Below are positions 39,871 to 51,838 of a stretch of DNA of 64,000 bases, in pieces. Numbering within the stretch: position 1 is the stretch's first letter; every line of letters begins with the position of its first letter. Where the stretch lies: contig OZ024857.1 in the NCBI GenBank assembly GCA_964017155.1, positions 40,982,716 to 41,046,715 of the forward strand, written 5' to 3'. The notes under the pieces were generated by a model, which had not been told where the DNA came from, did no database searches, and saw nothing but the letters and a program-made list of their open reading frames with translations. A program made the translations under genes and the position numbers. The DNA is from Oasisia sp. SBJ-2009. Taxonomy: Eukaryota; Annelida; Polychaeta; Sabellida; Siboglinidae.

Positions 39871-40619
39871 TATACTGTATACAATAAATAAATTAACAGT
39901 TCCTTTAATCAGTTGATTACGTTAATCGGCTGATTACTAAAGAACATTGTTGACACTTCCTGTTTCTACACATGTACAGGTGCTAAATACAGTAGGACGT
40001 AAACAACACGGAGGCACATGAACACACCAAGCACATACAAATTCCACCAATGCCCACTTTGTACTAGAGCTGTGTACCATATGTTGGTATACCGTTGAAC
40101 CGGTATTTTTAAATGGTTTTGAAAAACATTCCATTCAGTATGTTACATAGCCAAAGGATGACATGAAAAGGTCTTTTGAATCCATGCAAATATCAGGAAA
40201 TGTAATGAAAAGTTGACATTCAATATATCCTGGCCTTCTCTTCCATTTGAAATGTGCATATCCAGAAGAGCAGATGTTACAAGTCGGTCAATGGTGTCGT
40301 CCCACCAGGCCACTGTGTGACGCCACTGGTACATAACCATGTTTCCTGTAATAGCTCTAGAAAAACCATATAGTGTATCGTATTAAATATATTATACATA
40401 TCGTATAGAGGCAAACAGTACACAGCTCTACTCTGTGCCGTGGCTGAACCAAGATGCACATTTGGAGCTCTTTGTGAGCCTTCAAGAAACAAAATTAAAT
40501 TGTGAATCTTCTGGAAAGTTCTTTTGTTCATTTCACTGACCTACTGACCAGTGTCCACTGCTGCTTCATCTATGAGTATTGGTGTACTGAGTCAGAGTAT
40601 TAATATGCTAACTTTGGAC

Positions 40620-40890
40620 CCTTGTAAATGTATCTCCTCCAAGGGGCAAAGCTCCATTCACTTTTCTATGAAAAACATTTCCATTTGCTTTTCTATAAAC
40701 CAATTTTCCATTCCCATTTCCATTAAAAAAATTCCATTTACTCTTCTGTAAACAAATTTTCCATTCACTTTTCCATAAAAAATTCTATTCACTTTTCTGT
40801 AATAAAATTTTTCATGTTTCTATAAACAAGTTTTCCAATTTACTTTTCTGTAAACAAATTTTCCATTCATTCTTCTAAAATAATTCTTGT
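40620..40890 (+). repeat. Degenerate ~30-bp tandem repeat
   Basis: About nine diverged copies of 'aaattttccattcacttttc' plus 'tataaac'. No open frame of interest. Confidence 0.8.
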
Positions 40891-41917
40891 CCATTGTCTG
40901 GTGATCTAGTCCTGTTAGTGCATCTGACATCACAAAGGAATTAATTTAGATATATTTACCTTTTCAATTAACAAAGTGGTCACACAAAAGAGTTGATGTT
41001 CCAAAAACACTGTTCCATACCGGTAACAACTGCATCCCTTGACAGGTTGCTTCACCTGGGAGATGTAAGCTAGAACAGTAACATTGTACGCTAGGTTTGT
41101 ACACACAAAGTTTGTAGTGCAGGAGTTCATTATTCCAAAAAAACAGCTGAATAAAAGTCTAAACTTCATGTTTAGAAATAATCACTGAAATCCACACAGG
41201 TCACCTATGAAAATGTATTAAAAAACTTTCAAAACCTACAGTTGGTGGTCGGAGGATGGCACAAAAATGCTGCATTTCACAGTATCACTCCATCTTACAC
41301 TATGTTTGGGTTGTATACCCATATTTACTTGCAGCTGTACTGTCATCTCTCTCACCTGTCTGTATCGTCACCTAGTGACCAATCACTGCATCATGATGAC
41401 TGACTGCCACCAGGTACTTTACCATTGAAATTGTTTGCATTCTCCAAAGAAACAATAATTATTCACATAATAAATTTCAGTTTTACATCATGATCAAAGT
41501 TAACAGCATCGCTACTGATAATCATTTAATTATCTGAAGAATTGGCAGATACACTTACTGGGTAATTTCATTCATGACTGTGCTCAGCTAAAATATCCTT
41601 TAAAACTGAACAGCAGAAACATCTTATGTCCAGTGATTTGACCTCATTTCAGTGTTTTTACATGATTTTAAACTTAGACAGGGCTGAGGCTGCCAAGTTT
41701 TTAAAACAATACCGTCCATTTCATGATCGTGTTATAATTTATCAACTCAGCTTAAACATAACTCTTTAAATAAACACTTCTTGAGACAATACCATACATA
41801 AAACTAAATATGTGAATCATATCACTGTAGGTGTTATTATTATATGACAAGCCATACTGACATGTCATCCTTATAGTTTCTCTGATAAATTTACATAAAT
41901 GTACAAAAATCGGAGCA

Positions 41918-42077
41918 TCACTTGCTTGTTGCCGTGGTGACCGACACAGTGCGGAAGAGTTTTCCCGTAACAGGGCAGACAGACTTGTTTTTGGCACATG
42001 CGACATGAGTAACTACCCCGTTGGGGTAGCGGGCGAAGGATGGCTCTGAGAAACCCTTGCCACAAACTGCGCACGAA
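41918..42077 (-). CDS. TGFBRAP1: TGFBRAP1 exon U (last): zinc-binding C-terminus
   Basis: The acceptor is 'cttattgcag'. Residues about 786-838 and the TGA. It carries [20 protein letters not shown] and then [11 protein letters not shown], a CxxC...HxxC pattern typical of the Vps39/TGFBRAP1 RING-like end. The tail after the finger is longer than a bare finger and Ser/Thr-rich. Confidence 0.95.
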
Positions 42078-45000
42078 CTGCAATAAGAGACAGAAAGAAA
42101 CAATCAAATGTAGCTGTCATACTATAATTAATGACACAATATACAAAAAAATTCTTTGCATGGACTCAGCAAATGGTATATATTTTGTAATATCGAAATA
42201 ATTAACTTGATAACTTTGTTTTTTTGTGAATATACCCCAACAACTGCAATATTTTCATTGCTATTCAAAAGTTTCTGTTACATGGAAACCATGGGGGTCA
42301 GTCAAATGTTTGCTTCTTTTTACATCTATATTATAGCATATTTGGAATATACTTGTGAAATGGTAATAATATATGATTTAAACCCTTAAATGCCACAACA
42401 CAGACAGGAGCTGTGTTCCATAAAGGAGTTGATACTATGGGACGACACAAGAAGTAAATTTATAATTAATTAGAAAAAAGCATTAGACAGATCATGCAGC
42501 AATGTAGGGCTTCACACATCGTTGCAAGGATCCCCTAGGCAAAGGGCCGAAATTAGCTGAGACAAAGTAATTATTGACTTCTCCAGCTGTGTCTGTATCA
42601 ACCATGAGAACAGTGCAAATAGTTTTAAGATAGATACACGACTGGTGGGAATCCCAATAGTGGACCAGCCAATATGTGATATAAAACTTTCATCGGCATT
42701 TTTTGTTAATAGCATGAAACTATGGTAGATAGATCACTCATAGCATGTGGGAAAAGGTGTGGGTGGATGCCACCCTTGATTTTGAATTTGAAGGTCATTT
42801 TCAAGGACGAGAAAGGTCAAAATTGGTATTTTAGTTTTTTGTATTAATTTGGACGACAATCAATAGATCTATCCAATGAAATAATTTTTATGATCACATA
42901 CTTGCATCTAACTAGTGTAATTGACAAGTAAACATTCACTTTACAATGTTAAAGTATAGGATAACGAAACACAAAAGTAAGTTTTTCTCAAAAACACGGT
43001 TTTTAATTAAGAACTGTGTTGAACACTTGGTCGTTTTACTCTAATGTTCCCATATGCACTATGATGTCCAATAACGTGTCACATTCACTTCCTCCCATGT
43101 CTATTGGCCAGCTGGGTTGCAGCAGTCCACCCCATCACACCCGCAAGCATACGTGCAGCTGAGGTTCGTTTTGAAGCAACTGCATCGGGCCGTTCTGCAC
43201 TTAGTCTTGCATCCACAAGTGACTAGCTCTAGACACGCATCTGGAATAGGAGGCAGTCTTGTCCATACAGCTTTCAAGCAGTCTGACTCCATCATCCATG
43301 CAGAGATGTCGGTGGGAGAAGGGATGTCTATATGCTCCTGGTCTGCCTGCAGCCAGATCTTTGTTTGATAGTTGGCGCGTGCGGTGTGAAGTTCCAGGGC
43401 GTCTCTGCCTCTCTGGTTGGGGGTAACATCTCCAGACCAAGCTTGCCCTTACCGAAGAGTTGGAGTCTGGCATTGTCGACGGTTTGTTGCTCAGGTGTGC
43501 CGTACAAGTGACATACAAATTGTTCAATTGGTGCGAGTTCTCCATCACGACCAATCCCCTGCACGAAATGCGGATGATTCTGAAAAGTTTTCCAGCAAGA
43601 CTGCTTGCCATGGCCACTAAACGCTGACGTGTCACAACCTGTGAACGCGTGGAAGCCCAGCAGGTTATCCCCATAGGTTTTGCAAGTCTCTCAGACAGTG
43701 CATGTATTGGAGAGCATTTCCTCTTCTTTGCTGTTCCAGAGATCATCCACATTTCTGCTGATTGTGCTGGTATAAAGTGGACTAGAAGCAGCATGACATC
43801 GGTATCTCTGCAGATGACCAACACTCTTTTGTATCCCTGGTTGACTGCCTCACACGAATGGAGTACCAGCCTGGTTTCCTTGAAGTTTGACTTCGCTTCT
43901 CCTTGTTGACCTCGCATGTGTATCTGAGAATCTGCCTCCTGTTACAAGCTCACATTGTTGTGGTAGATCAGTACCCTTTGTCATGATGATCTCGGTCAAG
44001 AACCTGGCGAGATCGGCCTTGTTCTCATCAGATGCAATAAAGTTGCTCCATACCTGTGGAAGTGGGACATTTCGTCCATCGATGACCTTACGAATTGGCC
44101 TCTTCTTCACCACTCGCTTTGACCTTGTCACTGCCTTGATCGATTGTTGCCCGGTGTAGCGGCAAACACTACATCAACTCTTGTTGTGTGACATCTGAAG
44201 TGACTTGGGACATTGTTCAAAAATGCGTCGGCATAGTCGCCAAACGTCTGACACCCATGAGGTTTTCCAAGAGCTTGGATCAGGCCATGACCGTCAATCT
44301 TCACACACGTGTTCATGTTGGCTTCTGGAATTGCCGAGGGTGCCGAGAATGCCATCCGCCAGGACATTGATTAGCACTGACTTTTGTGTCGAGTTCATGT
44401 CGCCTCCATGCTTGGCCAGAGACAGTGGGACTGGGGACAGCTCATGCTTCAGGATACTCCCCATTTCAACTGTTCGACCCGCGGTGAAAGAATTGAGTAA
44501 TCGCTGCAGATGTTTTCTGTCGGCTTTGACAGTCTTCTGTACATTGTGTTTGGTAGCAACGGTTGCTTTGTACAGAGTGGCAAAGGTTTTCGAGCGATGC
44601 TTCTTAAGTACATCATGAAACCCCACAGTTTTCTCAATTAGGCGTTGCTTCACGTTGGTGATAAAATGCATTTCCCCCGTTCTTCAGCTCTTAGGAGATC
44701 ACTGACCACGTCAGTCGGGGCAGAATATTTGGATGCCAAAGATACCAAGGGTATGTCGCCACTTATCGAATCCATGTCTCCATCTTCTTCTTCTCTCAAA
44801 GCAGTGGTTACTCTGAATACGTCCAAACGTGTAAGCTGTGTGATAAGCTTCTTCACGTCATCAGCATCATGCTTCATCTGGGAAGGAAGGCTGTCACTGC
44901 GGGTGAAAGTGGTCTCTTCCTCCTCATCTTCCAGGTTGAAGAGGTATCGCGTGTCCTGGGAGATTCGTGAGCGTTCGGCCCAGGTGACACAAAATGTGTC

Positions 45001-48000
45001 CCTGGTTTGGTCGTTTCTTGTAATGATGCCGTTCTGCATCTTGCATGGTTTGTTTATCCACTCAGTTGCCTGGTCAGCGGGAACTTGGTTGAATCGTCTT
45101 TTGGTTCTCTTCACAACGAAGTTCCCCTGCATGAACTCTGCGTAGACCTCTGGTGCTGTCATTTCAAGCAGTTTCATATCCGCAAGATACACAGGTCCCC
45201 ATCAGGCATACTTTGTGTGGTCATAGATTGTGAGTCATGGCAACTTGTTATGTATACTGACATACACACAATACGTGTTTGGTTTTGAAAACAGGATAAC
45301 TTTGCAATAATGGGTATTGTGCTGAATTATCCTATACATCTCTGTGTAAATGCAAAGTTTAATCTCCGCCAATACTTGGTATAACCGTAAAATCTTTACT
45401 GATTTGTAAAGATCTACTCACATAGAGTTCGAATCATCACGAAAATAAAAACCGACATTTTGACCCCAGTTGACTTTGTGACCTTCAAAATGAACTTCAT
45501 GTTCAAAATAATGGATGGTAACATCGCCCACGGTTGTGTTATCTTATGAACGATCAACGTAGCAAGAATTTGTTTGTGTTGATTTCAACACTATCGATCG
45601 ATAGAACATGGCATAGTTGGCCACTTGCGAAGCAGAGTTCTATTCTGCGGTTGTCACCTCACTTCTTAAACAATTTCCCGCATAATGGCAAGTTTGATTT
45701 AATCCCAAATCATGCCAAGGAACGATGTTATGTATACTGACATACACACAATACGTGTTTGGTTTTGAAAACAGGATAACTTTGCAATAATGGATATGCA
45801 AACAACTTTTACATACAAGAAAACAACATTTCGAGATAATGACATTTTTGTGTTGAATTATCCTATACATCTCTGTGTAAATGCAAAGTTTAATACCTTA
45901 TATCTCCGCCAATACTTGTCATGACCGAAAGATCTTTACTGATTTGTAAAGACCTACTCATATAGAGTTCAAATCATCACGAAAATAAAAACCGACATTT
46001 TGACCCCAGTTGACTTTGTGACCTTCAAAATGACCTTTAAATTCAAAATTGGGCGTGGCATCCACCCTAGTCATTTTCCGCATACCATGGGTGACTCATC
46101 TAGCATGGATGCCCGCTATTAACAAACAATGCCGATGAAAATAATTCTAGAGCACTTTTCAATGTTTGGCTGGTCCACTACAATATAATAACCGTTTGAC
46201 TCCACCAGGAGTGTTGACCAGTACACCAACAAGACAAGACTTGTTTGCATCATCAGCATTGCATCACAGTTGGCTTAAATATATTGACCTGACCTGGTTT
46301 GAACCACACATCCAGGGAGCGATTTAATTGGCTTAGCATAAATTCAGAGTTCTGCAAAGCGATCAGCCAGGGATACTGCTGGCTGACACTGATGTAATCA
46401 GCAGCAGCTACAACTAGCGCATAAGGATGGCTTCACATAGAGCCATATAAATGACCCGTAGAAGTGGGTCTTAACTCACCTGTCGTCTGTGAGACTGACA
46501 ACGTTACTGCAGCACTCAATGGCCTCCTGCTTCGTCTGCAGATAAGCGCCGCGAGCCAACATGTGCTCCACACGGAGCATGCGGCTGCCGTGGACCGTCT
46601 TACGTATGGAGCTGGACAGGAACTGTGAGATGAGTTGCATCGACCAATTGTCTGGCAGCATCTGGAGCACCTGGAGAACACAAACAATGACTTAGACTTA
46701 GAGGGAGGACCAATTGTCTGGCAGCATCTGGGGCACCTGGAGGACATAAACAATGACTTAGACTTAGAGGGAGGACCAATTGTCTGGCAGCATCTGGGGC
46801 ACCTGGAGGACATAAACAATGACTTAGACTTAGAGGGAGGACCAATTGTCTGGCAGCATCTGGGGCACCTGGAGGACATAAACAATGACTTAGACTTAGA
46901 GGGAGGACCAATTGTCTGGCAGCATCTGGGGCACCTGGAGGACATAAACAATGACTTAGACTTAGAGGGAGGACCAATTGTCTGGCAGCATCTGGAGCAC
47001 CTGGAGGACATAAACAATAATTAGACTTAGAGGGAGGACCAATTGTCTGGCAGCATCTGGGGCACCTGGAGGACATAAACAATACTTAGACTTAGAGGGA
47101 GGACCAATTGTCTGGCAGCATCTGGAGCACCTGGAGGACATAAACAATAATTAGACTTAGAGGGAGGACCAATTGTCTGGCAGCATCTGGGGCACCTGGA
47201 GGACACAAACAATACTTAGACTTAGAGGGAGGACCAATTGTCTGGCAGCATCTGGGGCACCTGGAGGACACAAACAATACTTAGACTTAGAGGGAGGACC
47301 AATTGTCTGGCAGCATCTGGAGCACCTGGAGGACACAAACAATACTTAGACTTAGAGGGAGGACCAATTGTCTGGCAGCATCTGGGGCACCTGGAGGACA
47401 CAAACAATACTTAGACTTAGAGGGAGGACCAATTGTCTGGCAGCATCTGGAGCACCTGGAGGACACAAACAATACTTAGACTTAGAGGGAGGACCAATTG
47501 TCTGGCAGCATCTGGGGCACCTGGAGGACACAAACAATACTTAGACTTAGAGGGAGGACCAATTGTCTGGCAGCATCTGGAGCACCTGGAGGACATAAAC
47601 AATACTTAGACTTAGAGGGAGGACCAATTGTCTGGCAGCATCTGGAGCACCTGGAGGACATAAACAATAATTAGACTTAGAGGGAGGACCAATTGTCTGG
47701 CAGCATCTGGGGCACCTGGAGGACATAAACAATACTTAGACTTAGAGGGAGGACCAATTGTCTGGCAGCATCTGGAGCACCTGGAGGACATAAACAATAC
47801 TTAGACTTAGAGGGAGGACCAATTGTCTGGCAGCATCTGGAGCACCTGGAGGACATAAACAATAATTAGACTTAGAGGGAGGACCAATTGTCTGGCAGCA
47901 TCTGGAGCACCTGGAGGACATAAACAATACTTAGACTTAGAGGGAGGACCAATTGTCTGGCAGCATCTGGAGCACCTGGAGGACATAAACAATACTTAGA

Positions 48001-51000
48001 CTTAGAGGGAGGACCAATTGTCTGGCAGCATCTGGAGCACCTGGAGGACATAAACAATATTTAGACTTAGAGGGAGGACCAATTGTCTGGCAGCATCTGG
48101 AGCACCTGGAGGACATAAACAATAATTAGACTTAGAGGGAGGACCAATTGTCTGGCAGCATCTGGGGCACCTGGAGGACATAAACAATATTTAGACTTAG
48201 AGGGAGGACCAATTGTCTGGCAGCATCTGGAGCACCTGGAGGACATAAACAATATTTAGACTTAGAGGGAGGACCAATTGTCTGGCAGCATCTGGGGCAC
48301 CTGGAGGACATAAACAATATTTAGACTTAGAGGGAGGACCAATTGTCTGGCAGCATCTGGGGCACCTGGAGGACATAAACAATATTTAGACTTAGAGGGA
48401 GGACCAATTGTCTGGCAGCATCTGGGGCACCTGGAGGACATAAACAATATTTAGACTTAGAGGGAGGACCAATTGTCTGGCAGCATCTGGGGCACCTGGA
48501 GGACACAAACAATATTTAGACTTAGAGGGAGGACCAATTGTCTGGCAGCATCTGGAGCACCTGGAGAACATAAACAATAATTAGACTTAGAGGGAGGACC
48601 AATTGTCTGGCAGCATCTGGGGCACCTGGAGGACATAAACAATATTTAGACTTAGAGGGAGGGTGCCGGCTCCTCTGGCCAGAATTGGCACAGCAGTAAT
48701 TTGTAAATGGAAATATACTCTCTAGGATGTGGGAAAGTTAAATATCAAAGGGTATTGTGGTTAATGCTGTTCACCTCAGCATTATTGCCAATCAAATTTG
48801 TTTTGAAACTTGACTGTTTTGTTAACCATTTGAATGTGTTGCAGGCAGAATCTTTCAAATTTGTAAACCGAGCTTTTATACAAAGATTAATTCTTGTGAT
48901 ACAACATGCATGTAAGCATTATGGTTATAGTGATAACAATAGTTGTATGCGCTGTATCAGATGTTAACAATGGAAAATTAGTTACATCCTGTGTATAATC
49001 TAATTTATAATAGATGTATATACAACATAGAAAGGAGTTAAACCAAGTTGCCCTTAAAGACAAACACTGATCAGAACAATCAAGTATACAATAGATACAC
49101 ATTAAAGCAAATAGAACCGTGTCAACTGTCGTACCTTGGCAGTGTCAAACTCTGCCCTGTTGTTGTTGAGAAGTGACACTGCAGCCGAGGTGAGGGAACT
49201 ACTTCTGTAACGACAAACAACATCATCTGAGTCTTACACTGCCAAACAATATGTCACCAGTCTCACTTTATAGCAGTGGTACTTTGTACGCAAGTAATTA
49301 TATCATGTTGTGTTAACTTATGTTTTATGAAGTTTTGTATGTATAATTATCTATGATTCTGTTTTTATGTGTGTACATAATTCTGGAAGAAGTAGGATTC
49401 ACAGCAATTTAATTGTTGTCTCATCTAAGTCTGTTCTGTCTTGTGTCTATTATGAGAAGTAACATTATCATAAGTCTGGGAATATATGTAAAACGTATTT
49501 AACTTATAAATCTAATAATAATGGCAAATAGATGCATAACAATTTAGTTAAAAACATTCATATGAGAAGAATAACAGCTGGACACAGCAGAAGTTCGCTA
49601 TGTCCCCAAATAAATTATTAAACATTTTGTAGAAGGTCGGGTTATCACCACATATATTGGGGAGGGGGAGGAAATATATTGTTTCTGTGGCGCGACCAGA
49701 CATATAAAATTAAACATGCATTAATGCAAACTGATACTGGCAGTAATTTGTGATTGTAAGATATATTTTCAAATATCATAAGATATATTTTTCTAATTTA
49801 TTTACAAATTCAAAACATTATTATTAATATCAGTGGGGGAGGGCGGATTGAAATAAACGATAACCCCATAACTGTTTTTGACTTTTCAAACTAATGAAAC
49901 TATTGTTAAGTAACAGGACTCATAACAAGTGTGTGTCATAACTCACTCTTCGCCTGGCTTCAAGTAGATACTGAGCAGCAAGAGGAAGAGATGCCTGCGA
50001 CACGCCATGTCTCTGCCCTGTGACGCCGTGATGCAGTAAGTCTCGGCTGCACTGAAGTCATGCAGCTTGGTGACAAGGATGTCCAGAGCCTTCTCATGCT
50101 CAGCCAACTGTCACCAAACCAACATAATGTGTTAACATTTATTTATTCTTTTCTGTGTACTTACCTTAAGACAAGACAAGAATTGGCAAAGTATTATCAG
50201 ATTTATACAACTCATCTGGAATGCTAAAACCATTACCAGTCGCACCAAGGTCAGGCTTGTCAACTCCAACTTCAAATCAGTACTACTAATAATATGATCC
50301 TAATGATTTTATTAGTTAATTTTATTTATTCCATAACAACCATTGTTTTCATTCATACATTATTTTTAACATACATTTATATTGTTGTAAATGTATTATT
50401 AATTGAAATATGCTGTGAATGACATTGGGTGTGGTACAGAACAAAATAAAATATTATTATTATTATAACATACAATTTTTGAACTTTGAATTTAAATACT
50501 ACATATTAAGATAGTTTGATCAATTGAGATGCTATCAAATGCTTGTGCTTAAACAAATGGAACAAAGTCTTCCAAACCAATACATATTGTCAGTTATGCC
50601 TCAAAAGTGAATGTAAATAGTGTCACATGTGTTTGTGGTCCATTTCAGACACATTTAAAGTTTGTAAACTGGCTTGACGGTTAACATCCATGTGTCCACC
50701 AAAGCATTTGTGACTGGCAAAAATGTAGTCCCGCATAAAGCCCTGACTAAAAGAGACTAAGCTGTGTCACTGTGTCTCCCACCTTGCCGTACAGTATGGC
50801 ACATTCAGGATACAGTTCAGTGTCCCGGATCTTCCCAAGGAGGAGCTGGACTTGGTAAAGATCCGATTCCCGCAGCAAATAACACAGCTTCTCCCTGTAA
50901 CACACAAGGGTCAAAGGTCATCTCAACATAAAGCTGTGGCTTTCAGGGTTCGTCTTAATATAAAGCTGAGGCTTTCAGAGATTGTGTAAAGATAATATTG

Positions 51001-51795
51001 TATGGTTTTCTGGATCACCAGAAGTTAAAGCTACCTGGTTTTCAGGCGTGGATTTCTGGGGGCTTCTCAAGATGAAGTTATATTGCTTTAGGGGTTATCT
51101 CAAGATAAAGCTGCATGGCTTTCAGGGGTCTTCTCAAAAATAAATATATGTCTTCTAGGAATTCTCTTAAGGTAAGGTAAAGGTAAGGTAAAACTGCAGT
51201 TTCCGAATCCAAATTGTGGCTTCCATGATAAACTTACATGTCATCAGGAACTATGTCCCGGGTCAGGATGAAACAAAATAGATTTTTCTCTAATATTTGG
51301 TAGATGTCTTTTGTTAAGCGCAATCACCAATGAAAGGAAACGTTTAGTTGATCTTAGCTAATGAAACGAGAAGTTTACCTGGCCTGGACCAGCTGCTCTG
51401 TGTTGGTGTCCTTCAGATGTCCAGTGACGTGGTCAGTGTACAGGACACCCAGGTGGGTGTGGAATGTCTCTTTCTGAAACAGATGACACTGGAGTTTTAC
51501 CATTAAACTACAATTTGTTACGATTAATTTAAATATTTAGGTTTATTTGTAATTTTTTTAATACTAAAGACTTCCTGTGTGATTTACATATTGAATATAT
51601 AAACATTAAGAATCAAAACAAAACTAATATTTAGTACCAATGCTGATTTTAAAATCAGAATTATCACCCAAAATAAGAATGCAGTATTTTTTATTATACT
51701 TCCTATGCACTCTACAATTGTCATCAAAGCCACTTAAAAAAACACTGTCACCAAAAATAAATCATATTTTCGCTTGCTCGCACACACGCACGCAT

Positions 51796-51838
<43 letters not shown>

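Larger units (their letters stand above)
36951..41917. other. Intergenic space between convergent genes
   Basis: It contains the NHERF 3' UTR of unknown length, then no coding region I recognise, then the TGFBRAP1 3' UTR (- strand). AATAAA hexamers on the + strand occur near 39209 and 39763, but neither can be tied to NHERF by sequence alone. Short direct repeats are at 39405-39540 (two diverged ~100-bp units) and 39805-39870. Confidence 0.6.
42658..46180 (-). mobile_element. DNA transposon with inverted termini, Academ-like, in the last TGFBRAP1 intron
   Basis: The left end begins 'tagtggaccagcc' at 42658 and the right end closes 'ggctggtccacta' at 46180. Both are flanked by CAA, which could be a 3-bp target duplication. 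Inside the ends, homology between the two arms continues for about 150 bp (gccacccttgattttgaatt against its reverse complement). The interior holds a broken gene with PIN/XPG-nuclease-like and Cys-rich segments. Academ elements are known for short (3-4 bp) duplications, XPG-type nuclease segments and a Cys-rich finger, which is why I propose that superfamily. Weaker arm similarity may extend farther out (to about 42585 and 46260), so the ends are not final. Confidence 0.6.

Noticed and set aside
46433..48642. Dozens of overlapping - strand open frames of 61 codons plus + strand 129-codon frame
   Set aside because: Repeat by-products of the 65/66-bp array. Only the exon-proximal segment (46480-46670) is coding.
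46643..48665. CRISPR-like array
   Set aside because: There are no unique spacers: the whole unit repeats, and the DNA is eukaryotic.
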